A stretch of 5,430 nucleotides of DNA. Source: Pseudomonadota bacterium (lineage in GTDB: Bacteria > Pseudomonadota > Gammaproteobacteria > Burkholderiales > SG8-39). Numbering within the stretch: the first letter of the stretch is position 1; each line of letters begins with the position of its first letter. The DNA lies in assembly GCA_021825225.1 (NCBI GenBank), contig JAKAIH010000217.1, forward strand, positions 1-5,430, read 5' to 3'. The notes under the pieces were generated by a model. That model worked only from the letters and a program-made list of their open reading frames with translations. It was not told the origin of the DNA and did no database searches. The position numbers were made by a program, and so were the translations under genes. Positions 1 through 5,430 of the stretch are shown piece by piece.

Positions 1-517
1 AGATCGCGACGGCGTGATCAACCTCGACAGCGACCAGTACATCAAGAGCCCGGCGGAGTGGACGCCTATCCCCGGCAGCCTGGAGGCGATCGCGCGCCTG
101 ACGCAGGCGGGCTTTCGCGTGGTGGTCGCCACCAACCAGTCCGGGCTCGGCCGCGGCCTGTTCGATATGGCCACGCTCAACGCCATGCACGACAAGATGC
201 ACAAGGCGGTAGGCCAGCTCGGCGGGCGCATCGATGCGGTATTTTTCTGTCCGCACGCACAGGATACTGGCTGCGCCTGCCGCAAGCCCAAGCCCGGCAT
301 GCTGCTGGAGATCGCCGAGCGCTTCAAACTCGCGCTTACGGGCGTACCCGTCATCGGCGATTCGCTGCGCGATCTGCAGGCAGCAAGTGCAGCCGGCGCC
401 CGGCCGGTGCTGGTACTCACGGGCAAGGGCGAAAAGACGCTCGCCGCGGGCGGCCTGCCCGCGGGCACCGAGATCCACAAGGACCTGGCCGCCGCCGCCA
501 CGGCGCTCACCGCATGA
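1..517 (+). CDS. gmhB: D-glycero-beta-D-manno-heptose 1,7-bisphosphate 7-phosphatase, 5' end cut by window
   Basis: HAD-superfamily phosphatase that removes the 7-phosphate from heptose 1,7-bisphosphate in the cytoplasmic ADP-heptose pathway for the LPS inner core. The reading frame enters at base 2 with DRDGVIN, HAD motif I, so both catalytic aspartates (codons at 2 and 8) are present. Probably only about ten N-terminal residues are missing. Further motifs are ATNQSG (motif II), a Cys-x-His...Cys-x-Cys zinc set (codons at 248, 254, 272, 278) typical of GmhB, the RKPKPG lysine segment (motif III) and IGDSLRD (motif IV). The zinc loop between CPH and CAC is short, only five residues, compared with the E. 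coli enzyme as I remember it. 171 residues are visible against about 190 in E. coli. The stop overlaps the next start (ATGA, 514-517), suggesting translational coupling. The main alternative, histidinol phosphatase, shares the fold but is less likely in this context. Confidence 0.93.
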   Translation, partial: DRDGVINLDSDQYIKSPAEWTPIPGSLEAIARLTQAGFRVVVATNQSGLGRGLFDMATLNAMHDKMHKAVGQLGGRIDAVFFCPHAQDTGCACRKPKPGMLLEIAERFKLALTGVPVIGDSLRDLQAASAAGARPVLVLTGKGEKTLAAGGLPAGTEIHKDLAAAATALTA

Positions 518-1242
518 ACTTCCTGCGCGCGCTGGTGTATTACGTCCTCCTGGTCGTGATCGTCATCCCTTATTGGGTGATGGTGATGTGCGTGGCCTGG
601 CTGCCGCGCATCCCGCGCTGGAAGATCATCGCCGGCTGGCCGCGGCTCGCCGCCTGGCTCGCGATCTACGTGCTCGGCATCCGCTACGAGGTGCGCGGGC
701 GCGAGAATATTCCCGCGGAGCCGGTGGTCATCCTGTCCAAGCATTCCTCCGCCTGGGAAACGCTGGCCTTCTCCGGCATTTTTCCGCCCCACGTGTATGT
801 GATGAAGCGCGAGCTGATGTGGCTGCCTTTCCTCGGCTGGGGCCTGGCGCTGTTCAACCCGATATTCATCAACCGCGCCGACCGCAAGAACGCGATGCGC
901 CGCATGGTCGAGATCGGCAAGGAACGTTTCGAGCAGGGTTTCAACATCATGATCTTTCCGGAGGGCACGCGCATCGCGGTCGGCAAACGCGGCAAGTACA
1001 AGCTCGGCGGCGCCTATATCGCGGTGCAGACCGGCGCGCGCGTGCTGCCGGTCGCGCACAACGCGGGGCTGCTGTGGCCGCGCAACTCCTTCCTCAAACA
1101 GCCGGGAAAGGTGACCGTGGTGATCGGCGAGCCCATCGCCAGCACCGGTCTTTCGCCCGAGCAGCTGATGCGCAAAGTCGAAGACTGGATCGAGGGCCAG
1201 GTGGAAATCCTGGTAAGTGCGGAGCGCGCGCATGCAACTTGA
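514..1242 (+). CDS. PlsC-family 1-acylglycerol-3-phosphate (lysophospholipid) acyltransferase
   Basis: 242-aa membrane-associated acyltransferase of the LPLAT/PlsC family. Members transfer an acyl chain to lysophosphatidate or a related lysolipid at the inner face of the cytoplasmic membrane. The start is the ATG overlapping the gmhB stop by four bases. A hydrophobic N-terminal segment (residues 6-30) should be membrane-inserted. The usual HX4D motif I appears as HX4E (H77, E82, in KHSSAWETL). Motif III FPEGTR is at 148-153, and a later block with LPVAHNAG (178-185) matches the family. The length is typical for bacterial PlsC. The HX4E form, as I recall, is common in a proteobacterial clade of PlsC-like proteins, so the exact acyl acceptor is uncertain and I give no gene symbol. 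Its place after gmhB suits envelope lipid or LPS work. The stop at 1240-1242 lies inside the next gene. Confidence 0.9.
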   Translation: MNFLRALVYYVLLVVIVIPYWVMVMCVAWLPRIPRWKIIAGWPRLAAWLAIYVLGIRYEVRGRENIPAEPVVILSKHSSAWETLAFSGIFPPHVYVMKRELMWLPFLGWGLALFNPIFINRADRKNAMRRMVEIGKERFEQGFNIMIFPEGTRIAVGKRGKYKLGGAYIAVQTGARVLPVAHNAGLLWPRNSFLKQPGKVTVVIGEPIASTGLSPEQLMRKVEDWIEGQVEILVSAERAHAT

Positions 1243-1984
1243 GCTGCCGCTCGCGGTTGCGCCCGTCACCCTGCCTGCGGGAACGCTGCGCTACATCCAG
1301 CTCGGCAGCGAGGTCGTCGGCTACCGCTTTCGCCGCGCCCGGCGCCGCTCGATCGGCATGGTGATCGACGACGACGGCCTGCGCGTGGCCGCGCCGAACC
1401 ATGCGCCGATCGCCGAAGTCGAGGGCTTCATCCGCGAAAAAGCGCGCTGGGTGCTGAAAAAACTGTCCGAGTGGCGCGCCGCGCCCAAGCCGCCGCTGGT
1501 GAACTGGAGCGACGGTTCGACGGTGGCGCTGCTGGGTGCGCCCGTGACCATCGCGCTGCTGCCGGGTGAGCGCGGCATCAACATGGAAAATGGACGCCTC
1601 GGCATCGGCCTTGCGCCCCGCGGCGAACCGGCGGCGCTGCGCAAGCGCGCCATCGCGTGGATCAAGGAGCACGCGCTGTCGCTGCTGGGCGAGCGCCTGG
1701 CGCTGTATGCCGGGCGCCTGGGGGTGCCGACACCGACGCTGTCGCTGTCCAGTGCACGCACGCAGTGGGGGCTGTGCCGCGAAGACGGCCATGTGCGCCT
1801 CAACTGGCGCCTGATACACCTGCCCCTGCGCCTCATCGACTATGTGGTTGCGCACGAACTCGCGCATCTGCGCGAAATGAATCACTCTGCGCGCTTCTGG
1901 GCCGTGGTCGCAGGCCTCTATCCGGATTACAAGCAGGCGCGCATCGAACTGCGCCATTGCAACCACCGCTTGCCGATTTTATAG
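1232..1984 (+). CDS. YgjP/DUF45-family zinc metalloprotein (M48-like HExxH)
   Basis: 250-aa soluble protein of the YgjP-like (DUF45) metallopeptidase family. It carries a gluzincin-like site [12 protein letters not shown]208, E209 and H212 form the HExxH, and H218 is the probable third metal ligand. Upstream are a basic RRARRRS block near residues 34-40, the family TQWGLC motif (177-182) and LNWRLI (190-195). The E. coli homologue YgjP is annotated, to my knowledge, as a UTP pyrophosphatase, so peptidase activity should not be assumed. This protein is longer than E. coli YgjP (about 167 aa). I chose ATG 1232 because GGAG (1221-1224) lies seven bases upstream. An in-frame GTG at 1217 would add five residues but has a poorer site. 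It overlaps the PlsC-family gene by 11 nt and ends 11 nt before gloA, so it belongs to the same operon. Confidence 0.88.
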   Translation: MQLELPLAVAPVTLPAGTLRYIQLGSEVVGYRFRRARRRSIGMVIDDDGLRVAAPNHAPIAEVEGFIREKARWVLKKLSEWRAAPKPPLVNWSDGSTVALLGAPVTIALLPGERGINMENGRLGIGLAPRGEPAALRKRAIAWIKEHALSLLGERLALYAGRLGVPTPTLSLSSARTQWGLCREDGHVRLNWRLIHLPLRLIDYVVAHELAHLREMNHSARFWAVVAGLYPDYKQARIELRHCNHRLPIL

Positions 1985-1988
1985 GAGG
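1983..1988 (+). promoter_or_regulatory. Strong Shine-Dalgarno site that fixes the gloA GTG start
   Basis: AGGAGG, partly inside the TAG stop of the upstream gene. It lies seven bases before GTG 1996 but thirteen before ATG 2002. The spacing favours GTG as the real start, as does the match of the resulting N-terminus (M-R-M-L-H-T-M) to E. coli GloA (M-R-L-L-H-T-M). Confidence 0.8.
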
Positions 1989-1995
1989 AACCAAA

Positions 1996-2379
1996 GTGAG
2001 AATGCTGCATACGATGCTGCGCGTGGGAAACATGGAACGCTCGATCAGGTTCTACACCGAGGTCATGGGCATGCAACTGTTGCGCACCACCGACCGGCCG
2101 GAGCAGAAATATTCGCTCGCGTTCGTCGGCTACGGCGCCGAGGACACGCAGTCGGTGATCGAGCTCACCTACAACTACGGCGTGGACAAGTACGACATGG
2201 GCAACGCCTTCGGGCATCTGGCGATCGAAGTGCCCGACGCCTACAAGGCCTGCGAAACGGTCAAGGCCAAGGGCGGCGTCGTCAGCCGCGAAGCCGGACC
2301 GGTCAAAGGCGGCAGCACCGTTATCGCCTTCGTGCAGGACCCGGACGGCTACAAGATCGAGCTGATCGAGCGCAAATAG
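1996..2379 (+). CDS. gloA: Lactoylglutathione lyase (glyoxalase I), nickel-type
   Basis: Cytoplasmic glyoxalase I, which isomerises the methylglyoxal-glutathione hemithioacetal to S-lactoylglutathione, the first step of glutathione-dependent methylglyoxal detoxification. The 127-aa product aligns almost without gaps to E. coli GloA (135 aa). All four metal ligands keep the same numbers: H5, E56, H74 and E122. Conserved stretches include YSLAFVGYG (39-47), VIELTYN (54-60), REAGPVKGG (98-106) and [11 protein letters not shown] (115-125). The compact length, without the extra loops of zinc-type enzymes, indicates the Ni/Co-activated class. I chose the GTG start over ATG 2002 because of the AGGAGG spacing and because H5 then falls at its normal position. 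An annotation starting at 2002 would lose only two residues. It is the last gene of the plus-strand cluster and faces the minus-strand genes. Confidence 0.96.
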   Translation: MRMLHTMLRVGNMERSIRFYTEVMGMQLLRTTDRPEQKYSLAFVGYGAEDTQSVIELTYNYGVDKYDMGNAFGHLAIEVPDAYKACETVKAKGGVVSREAGPVKGGSTVIAFVQDPDGYKIELIERK

Positions 2380-2519
2380 GGCGCTCCATCGCCATCAGCT
2401 GTAGCGTTAGGACCTAGCAGAAGGTCTGGAATAAGCCAGCGCGCGGCGGCGCATCGTAGGCACGAGCCCTTAAACAGCCCGCGCAAGGGCCACGCGCGGG
2501 CGGTCCCACAATGGCGGTC
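2380..2519. other. Convergent intergenic region, noncoding, with inverted repeats
   Basis: This is the 140-bp gap between the stops of gloA (plus) and the unrecognised gene (minus). No ORF is credible here. A weak 5-bp stem (2411-2415 with 2422-2426) is present. Two interleaved stems at 2466-2501 are the strongest structure. Neither strand shows a GC stem followed by a clean U-run. On the minus strand a short TTT (2474-2472) follows the 8-bp stem, so a weak terminator for the minus-strand gene is possible but not convincing. Confidence 0.6.
2466..2501. other. Two interleaved GC stems, possible H-type pseudoknot or alternative hairpins
   Basis: Stem 1 pairs GCCCTT (2466-2471) with AAGGGC (2485-2490). 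Stem 2 pairs GCCCGCGC (2477-2484) with GCGCGGGC (2494-2501). All pairs are Watson-Crick, and no base is claimed by both stems. The linkers are 5, 0 and 3 nt, a geometry that could form an H-type pseudoknot in RNA from either strand. Otherwise stem 2 alone makes an 8-bp hairpin that could help end transcription between the two convergent genes. A role is inferred only. Confidence 0.4.
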
Positions 2520-2527
2520 CTATAATG
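2500..2527. repeat. 14-bp tandem direct repeat (two copies)
   Basis: The copies GCGGTCCCACAATG (2500-2513) and GCGGTCCTATAATG (2514-2527) abut exactly and differ only at two C/T positions (2507/2521 and 2509/2523). The second copy contains the minus-strand stop codon (CTA on plus, 2520-2522) and the last codon of the unrecognised gene. It looks like a local duplication that diverged by transitions. Confidence 0.75.
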
Positions 2528-3176
2528 CTGCGACGCGATACTTGCGCAGCGCGCTGGGCTGGCCGATCAGCATCTTGGCGAACTCTTCGAGCATGGCCTC
2601 GTTGATGTCGCCCGCCGGAATGCGCAGCTCATCGGCGCCCAGGCGGAAGAAGTGTTTGCCCTTCACCACCAGGCGCGCGTTTTCGTGGTCGGCGGTAATC
2701 GTGATGTCGCAGGTGACCTTGCTCGGCACGGTGAACCTCATCTTTTCGAAACCGCCGCCCGGCTTCTTGATTTTCTCTTCGGTGAATTTCAGGCCGAAGC
2801 TCCACAGCACGTCGGTCACTTTCTGTATCGCCGCGGGCATGTCGCGCTCGACGCTAAGACTCGCGGGTGAATCCCACCTGATGAACATGGTGATGAAATC
2901 GTAGTAGTCCTTGTCCTCGATCTTCTTCTTGCGGTAGTTGATGAACGACTCGGCATAGGCCAGATTCTGCAAGTCGCCCACGCCGGGTATCGAGTACACG
3001 GTCGGATTGGTCGGCTTGAGCACCGCGAGCTGCTTCAGCAGATCGTTCAGGTAGAGAAAGGTCTGATGCATCCTGGCCTCGACCAGCTTGATGCTTTCCG
3101 CCAGCATGGTCTGCTGCGAAAGCTGCTGGCTTTTCACCATGTCTGCCTGTTTTTTCAGATCGTCCAGCAGGCCCAT
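2520..3176 (-). CDS. Unrecognised 218-aa protein with helical N-terminus
   Basis: I do not recognise the family and assign no function. The start ATG (3176-3174) has GGAG six bases upstream (3186-3183). The frame stays open further upstream, but only by running into rsmA. There is no signal peptide or membrane segment, so a cytoplasmic location is likely. Residues 1-55 are rich in K, Q, L and E and look helical, perhaps coiled coil. Residues 57-76 hold a Pro/Gly-containing linker. The middle (about 78-190) mixes aromatic-rich helix-like stretches (residues 90-101) and beta-like segments, with a GGG turn at 150-152. A final helix (about 191-205) leads to a basic tail. Codon use matches its neighbours, and the compositional balance and clear RBS support a real gene. 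It lies 130 bp downstream of rsmA in the same direction, so it may be co-transcribed or have its own promoter. Confidence 0.82.
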   Translation of the reverse strand: MGLLDDLKKQADMVKSQQLSQQTMLAESIKLVEARMHQTFLYLNDLLKQLAVLKPTNPTVYSIPGVGDLQNLAYAESFINYRKKKIEDKDYYDFITMFIRWDSPASLSVERDMPAAIQKVTDVLWSFGLKFTEEKIKKPGGGFEKMRFTVPSKVTCDITITADHENARLVVKGKHFFRLGADELRIPAGDINEAMLEEFAKMLIGQPSALRKYRVAAL

Positions 3177-3306
3177 ACTGTTCTCCGGCGTGAAAGCTTT
3201 GCATCCATCAAATAATTCCCGAGGCTGTTTCAGCCAATCTGAAGCAGCCGCTTGCTCGATGCGATGAAGGATTCTATTCTGCCAGCCGCAGGCGCGTTTG
3301 TGAATA
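3177..3306 (-). other. AT-richer spacer upstream of the unrecognised gene
   Basis: This 130-bp noncoding spacer lies between the rsmA stop and the next minus-strand start. It holds the GGAG ribosome site (3186-3183) and a small hairpin, GGCTG-TTT-CAGCC (3223-3235), with no proper U-run after it on the minus strand. Promoter-like hexamers on the minus strand are weak. TAGAAT at 3276-3271 has no -35 at a normal distance. TTGGCT (3237-3232) lies 17 bp before a poor TATTTG. The lower GC content fits a regulatory stretch, but no promoter can be fixed by eye. Confidence 0.4.
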
Positions 3307-4095
3307 TCACGATCCCGGCGGATTATCCTTTTTTTCCAGATAGTTGCTGATCGCCACAAAATCGGCCACCGCGAGATTCTCCGCGCGCAGGCCGGGTGCG
3401 ATCGCCAGCGCGGCATAATCGGCCGCATCGAGCAGTCCGGCGAGAGAATTGCGCAAGGTCTTGCGCCGCTGCGCAAAAGCGCGCCGCACCACGTGCGCGA
3501 GACCGGCCTCGCTCGTTGCCGTTAGCTGCGCCTGCGGCCGCGGGTGCATGCGCACCACCGCCGAATCGACCTGCGGCGGCGGCGAGAAAGCGTCGGGCGG
3601 GACCTCGAGCAGCAACTCCATGTCGAAGCGATACTGCAGCATCACCGACAGGCGGCCGTAGTCGCCGCCGCCCGGGGCCGCCACCATGCGCTCGACCACT
3701 TCCTTCTGCAGCATGAAATGCAGGTCGCGTATGCGCTCGGCGTAGCGCGCCAGATGGAACAGCAGCGGCGTGGAAATATTGTAGGGCAGGTTGCCGACCA
3801 CGCGCAGCTCGCGCGGCAGCAGCGAAAAGTCGAAATCGAGCACGTCGCCGGCATGCACCGACAGACGCTCGGGGGGGTAGGCGCGCAGCAGGCGCACGAT
3901 GATATCGCGGTCGATCTCGATCACATGCAGGTGGCGCAGCGCCGCGACGAGCGGCGTCGTGAGCGCCCCCAAGCCGGGACCGATTTCCACCATCGCATCG
4001 TCGCCCTGCGGCCGGATCGCGGCGACGATGTCGGCGATCACCGCTTGGTCGGTCAGGAAGTGCTGAGCAAACCGCTTGCGCGGCATGTGTTTCAT
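3307..4095 (-). CDS. rsmA: 16S rRNA (adenine(1518)-N6/adenine(1519)-N6)-dimethyltransferase
   Basis: RsmA/KsgA dimethylates two adjacent adenines in the terminal helix of 16S rRNA during late 30S assembly, using S-adenosylmethionine. The 262-aa product has the expected Rossmann methyltransferase motifs: RKRFAQHFL (6-14), EIGPGLGALT (37-46, SAM-binding motif I), E60 at the end of strand 2 (VIEID), D84 (GDVLDFD) and the catalytic NLPYN (102-106). PPPQVDSAVV, C-terminal to these, is also typical. The start at ATG 4095 gives MKHMPRKRF, like many betaproteobacterial RsmA N-termini. ATG 4086 is an alternative. The Shine-Dalgarno site is weak for both. Residue 10 is Ala where most homologues have Gly (F-G-Q). 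It follows pdxA, as in E. coli, but after a 165-bp spacer instead of nearly touching it. Confidence 0.96.
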   Translation of the reverse strand: MKHMPRKRFAQHFLTDQAVIADIVAAIRPQGDDAMVEIGPGLGALTTPLVAALRHLHVIEIDRDIIVRLLRAYPPERLSVHAGDVLDFDFSLLPRELRVVGNLPYNISTPLLFHLARYAERIRDLHFMLQKEVVERMVAAPGGGDYGRLSVMLQYRFDMELLLEVPPDAFSPPPQVDSAVVRMHPRPQAQLTATSEAGLAHVVRRAFAQRRKTLRNSLAGLLDAADYAALAIAPGLRAENLAVADFVAISNYLEKKDNPPGS

Positions 4096-4113
4096 CTGAA
4101 GACGGGCTGTTTG

Positions 4114-4137
4114 GCGCGGACGAAAAACCGTCCGCGC
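4114..4137. repeat. Perfect 9-bp inverted repeat in the rsmA leader
   Basis: GCGCGGACG (4114-4122) pairs with CGTCCGCGC (4129-4137) across a 6-nt loop. In the rsmA transcript it would be a stable hairpin ending about 18 nt before the start codon, with the U-run inside the loop and not after the stem. It is therefore not an intrinsic terminator. It could influence translation initiation of rsmA; that is inference. Confidence 0.6.
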
Positions 4138-4188
4138 GGATCGTCGATCTTGTATAAGACCCCGCGCCGTCCCGGTCCTAACCATAAC

Positions 4189-4233
4189 CGTGTTTTCTGT
4201 GCGGATACGCTTTTCATCCGCGCGGAAAACACG
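4189..4233. repeat. Long inverted repeat: 18-column stem, 9-nt loop
   Basis: Bases 4189-4206 pair with 4216-4233, with 16 Watson-Crick pairs and two T-G positions (4198/4224 and 4200/4222). The outer arm is CGTGTTTTC/GAAAACACG and the inner arm is GCGGAT/ATCCGC. In plus-strand RNA the two odd positions are G-U wobbles, giving a continuous stem. In the minus-strand (pdxA-rsmA) RNA they are A-C mismatches, giving two stems around a small internal loop. No U-run follows on the minus strand. It could be a protein-binding site, an RNA processing site or a small repeat element. Confidence 0.65.
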
Positions 4234-4260
4234 CTTGGCGCGCGCTGCGCGCACGTCCAC

Positions 4261-5238
4261 TCATCGCGCCCGCACCATTTCCACTGCCATTTCTATCGCC
4301 GCCATCAGGCTGCCCGGATCGGCGCGGCCGCTGCCGGCCAGCTCCAGCGCCGTTCCGTGGTCGACCGAAGTGCGCACGATGGGCAAGCCCAGCGTCACGT
4401 TGACGCCCTTGCCGAAGCTCGCGTATTTGAGCACCGGCAGTCCCTGATCGTGATACATCGCCAGCACGCAATCGCCGCGCGCGAGCACCTGCGGCGTGAA
4501 TAGCGTATCTGCGGGTAGCGGTCCCTCCAGACGCATGCCTGCCCGGCGCAATTCGTCCAGCAGCGGAGAAATGACCTCGATTTCCTCGCGGCCAAGGTGG
4601 CCGCCCTCGCCGCCGTGCGGGTTGAGCCCGGTGACCAGGATGCGCGGTTCGGCCATGCCGAAACGCTGCTGCAGCGCGCGCTGCAGAATCCGCAGCGTCT
4701 CCTCCAGGCTGGCGCGCGTAATCGCAGCCGGCACGTCGGCGAGCGCCAGGTGCGTGGTGGCCAGCGCGACGCGCAATCCGCCGCCCACGAGCATCATCAC
4801 CACCCGCGGCGTGGAGGTAAGCGCCGCAAGATATTCGGTATGTCCGGTGAACGGCACGCCGGCGTCGTTGATCACGCCCTTGTGCACGGGTGCGGTCACC
4901 ATCGCGGCAAATGTGCCGTCGGTGCATCCGGTGACGGCGCGCCGCAGCAAAGCCAGCACATAGCGGCTGTTGGCCGGGTCGAGCCTGCCTGCGGTCACCG
5001 GCGCTGCGAGCGGCAGGTGCAGCACCTCGAGTTCATCGGCCGCAGGCGCCTGCGCCGGATCGAACGCGCGCAGGCGCAGCGTCAGGCCGAGCCGGGCGGC
5101 GCGCGCCGCAAGCAGCGTGCGATCGGCGAGGACCACGGGGCGGCAGGGCGGTCGCTGTGCCGCCAGGGTGAGACAGATGTCCGGTCCGATGCCGGCAGGT
5201 TCGCCCGAGGTAACGGCGATGACAGGAGACGTGTTCAT
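4261..5238 (-). CDS. pdxA: 4-hydroxythreonine-4-phosphate dehydrogenase
   Basis: PdxA oxidises 4-phosphohydroxy-L-threonine with NAD(P)+ in the DXP-dependent route to pyridoxal 5'-phosphate; the product decarboxylates and is then joined with DXP by PdxJ. The 325-aa product is close to the E. coli length (329). Visible features are the N-terminal [11 protein letters not shown] (10-20), substrate-site GHTEYLA (132-138), and three metal-binding histidines at H163 (TTHLAL), H208 (NPHGGEGG) and H263 (YHDQGLP). These fall exactly three residues before E. coli H166, H211 and H266. The start at ATG 5238 is chosen because the family's conserved N-terminus begins there. Longer starts would run into surA. 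The upstream ribosome site is weak, and surA ends only 26 bp earlier, so translational coupling with surA is plausible. Confidence 0.97.
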   Translation of the reverse strand: MNTSPVIAVTSGEPAGIGPDICLTLAAQRPPCRPVVLADRTLLAARAARLGLTLRLRAFDPAQAPAADELEVLHLPLAAPVTAGRLDPANSRYVLALLRRAVTGCTDGTFAAMVTAPVHKGVINDAGVPFTGHTEYLAALTSTPRVVMMLVGGGLRVALATTHLALADVPAAITRASLEETLRILQRALQQRFGMAEPRILVTGLNPHGGEGGHLGREEIEVISPLLDELRRAGMRLEGPLPADTLFTPQVLARGDCVLAMYHDQGLPVLKYASFGKGVNVTLGLPIVRTSVDHGTALELAGSGRADPGSLMAAIEMAVEMVRAR

Positions 5239-5264
5239 TCGCAGCCGGCGAATTGGGCGCAGGC

Positions 5265-5430
5265 TCAGTTGTCGTCCGTGCGGTATTCCACGAAGGCGCG
5301 GTCGCGCAGCTGGCGCAGCCACTCCTGGTAGGCTTCGTCGGCCTTGCGTTCGCGCAGGATCAGGCGCGCCTCCTGCCGCTTGCGTTCGCCGGAGACGGCG
5401 GCCTCGCGCCGCCCCAGCACCTGCACCAGA
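5265..5430 (-). CDS. surA: Periplasmic chaperone SurA (peptidyl-prolyl isomerase), C-terminal end only
   Basis: Only the last 54 residues lie in the window, ending at the TGA at 5267-5265. They read as a charged helix followed by [19 protein letters not shown], the usual SurA C-terminal helix that packs onto the N-terminal chaperone core (compare the E. coli ending with SWMQEQRASAYVKI). The segment just before it (LVQVLGRRE) resembles the end of the second parvulin domain. SurA escorts unfolded outer-membrane proteins through the periplasm. Identification rests on this tail plus position directly upstream of pdxA and rsmA, the classical lptD-surA-pdxA-rsmA order. The chaperone and parvulin domains themselves are outside the window. 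Confidence 0.88.
   Translation of the reverse strand, partial: LVQVLGRREAAVSGERKRQEARLILRERKADEAYQEWLRQLRDRAFVEYRTDDN

Larger units (their letters stand above)
4096..4260 (-). promoter_or_regulatory. Structured 165-bp spacer / rsmA leader
   Basis: This noncoding spacer between the pdxA stop and the rsmA start contains three inverted repeats (4238-4252, 4189-4233 and 4114-4137). On the minus strand TATACA (4156-4151) resembles a -10 box, but no good -35 lies 16-18 bp upstream, so a separate rsmA promoter is only possible. The 6-bp GCGCGC stem just after the pdxA stop (4238-4252) is followed eight bases later by TTTT, a poor intrinsic terminator at best. The rsmA frame is open through the whole spacer, but the implied extension matches no RsmA feature. 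Confidence 0.5.

Noticed and set aside
1094..1966. Long minus-strand ORF (290 codons) opposite the YgjP-family gene
   Set aside because: Its translation is Arg/Ala/Gln-rich without motifs. It is a GC-driven shadow of the plus-strand metalloprotein, which has clear family motifs.
2406..2414. GTTAGGACC shared in inverted orientation with 4174-4182
   Set aside because: A 9-bp match between two places in a window this size is expected by chance, and the flanks do not match.
2521..2526. Perfect TATAAT as a plus-strand promoter -10
   Set aside because: No -35-like hexamer lies 16-18 bp upstream (the area is GC-rich), and it would only drive antisense RNA. The sequence is explained by the repeat and the stop codon region.
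3177..3476. 100-residue N-terminal extension of the unrecognised gene
   Set aside because: It would overlap the rsmA 3' end in another frame and has no ribosome site. ATG 3176 has GGAG at ideal spacing.
4238..4252. GCGCGC stem after the pdxA stop as an intrinsic terminator
   Set aside because: The stem is only 6 bp with a 3-nt loop, and the short T-run begins eight bases later, so it does not fit a working intrinsic terminator.
4096..4260. N-terminal extension of RsmA by up to 55 residues from a GTG just after the pdxA stop
   Set aside because: The frame is open, but the implied peptide is Arg-rich, has no ribosome site and matches nothing in RsmA. The conserved protein begins at MKHMPRKRF.
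3544..4503. 319-codon plus-strand ORF opposite rsmA and pdxA
   Set aside because: It runs across two well-identified genes and their spacer on the other strand, and its His/Arg/Gln-rich product is typical of antisense shadows.
4597..5331. 244-codon plus-strand ORF opposite pdxA and surA
   Set aside because: Low-complexity shadow translation. PdxA on the minus strand has all its metal and substrate motifs.

Overview
This window is an ordinary, gene-dense, GC-rich (well over half G+C by eye) proteobacterial chromosomal segment. It holds eight protein genes, two of them cut by the window edges. I saw no tRNA or rRNA gene, insertion sequence, CRISPR array or phage gene. The gene content and order (gmhB-plsC-YgjP-type metalloprotein-gloA facing surA-pdxA-rsmA), together with the MKH-type RsmA N-terminus, best fit a betaproteobacterium, perhaps of the Nitrosomonadales/Thiobacillus kind. 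That placement is inference from synteny and protein style, not a database result.

Plus strand, 1-2379: four tightly packed genes that look like one operon. They are the 3' part of gmhB (heptose bisphosphate phosphatase for the LPS core), a PlsC-family membrane acyltransferase joined by an ATGA overlap, a YgjP/DUF45 zinc metalloprotein overlapping it by 11 nt, and gloA (Ni-type glyoxalase I), which starts at a GTG behind a strong AGGAGG site.

Convergent gap, 2380-2519: noncoding. It contains a possible H-type pseudoknot (2466-2501) and a 14-bp tandem repeat (2500-2527) whose second copy carries the stop codon of the next gene. There is no classical terminator.

Minus strand, 5430-2520, read right to left: the C-terminal end of surA (outer-membrane protein chaperone), pdxA (pyridoxal phosphate synthesis), a 165-bp structured spacer with a long inverted repeat, rsmA/ksgA (16S rRNA dimethyladenosine methyltransferase), a 130-bp AT-richer spacer, and a 218-aa protein I do not recognise. 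surA-pdxA-rsmA is the classical proteobacterial order. The unrecognised gene sits at its downstream end, where the two conserved blocks converge.

Together the genes serve envelope biogenesis (gmhB, plsC, surA), cofactor supply (pdxA), ribosome maturation (rsmA) and methylglyoxal detoxification (gloA). I found no convincing new biological system. The items most worth a second look are the 218-aa orphan protein, the structured pdxA-rsmA spacer and the structured convergent gap.
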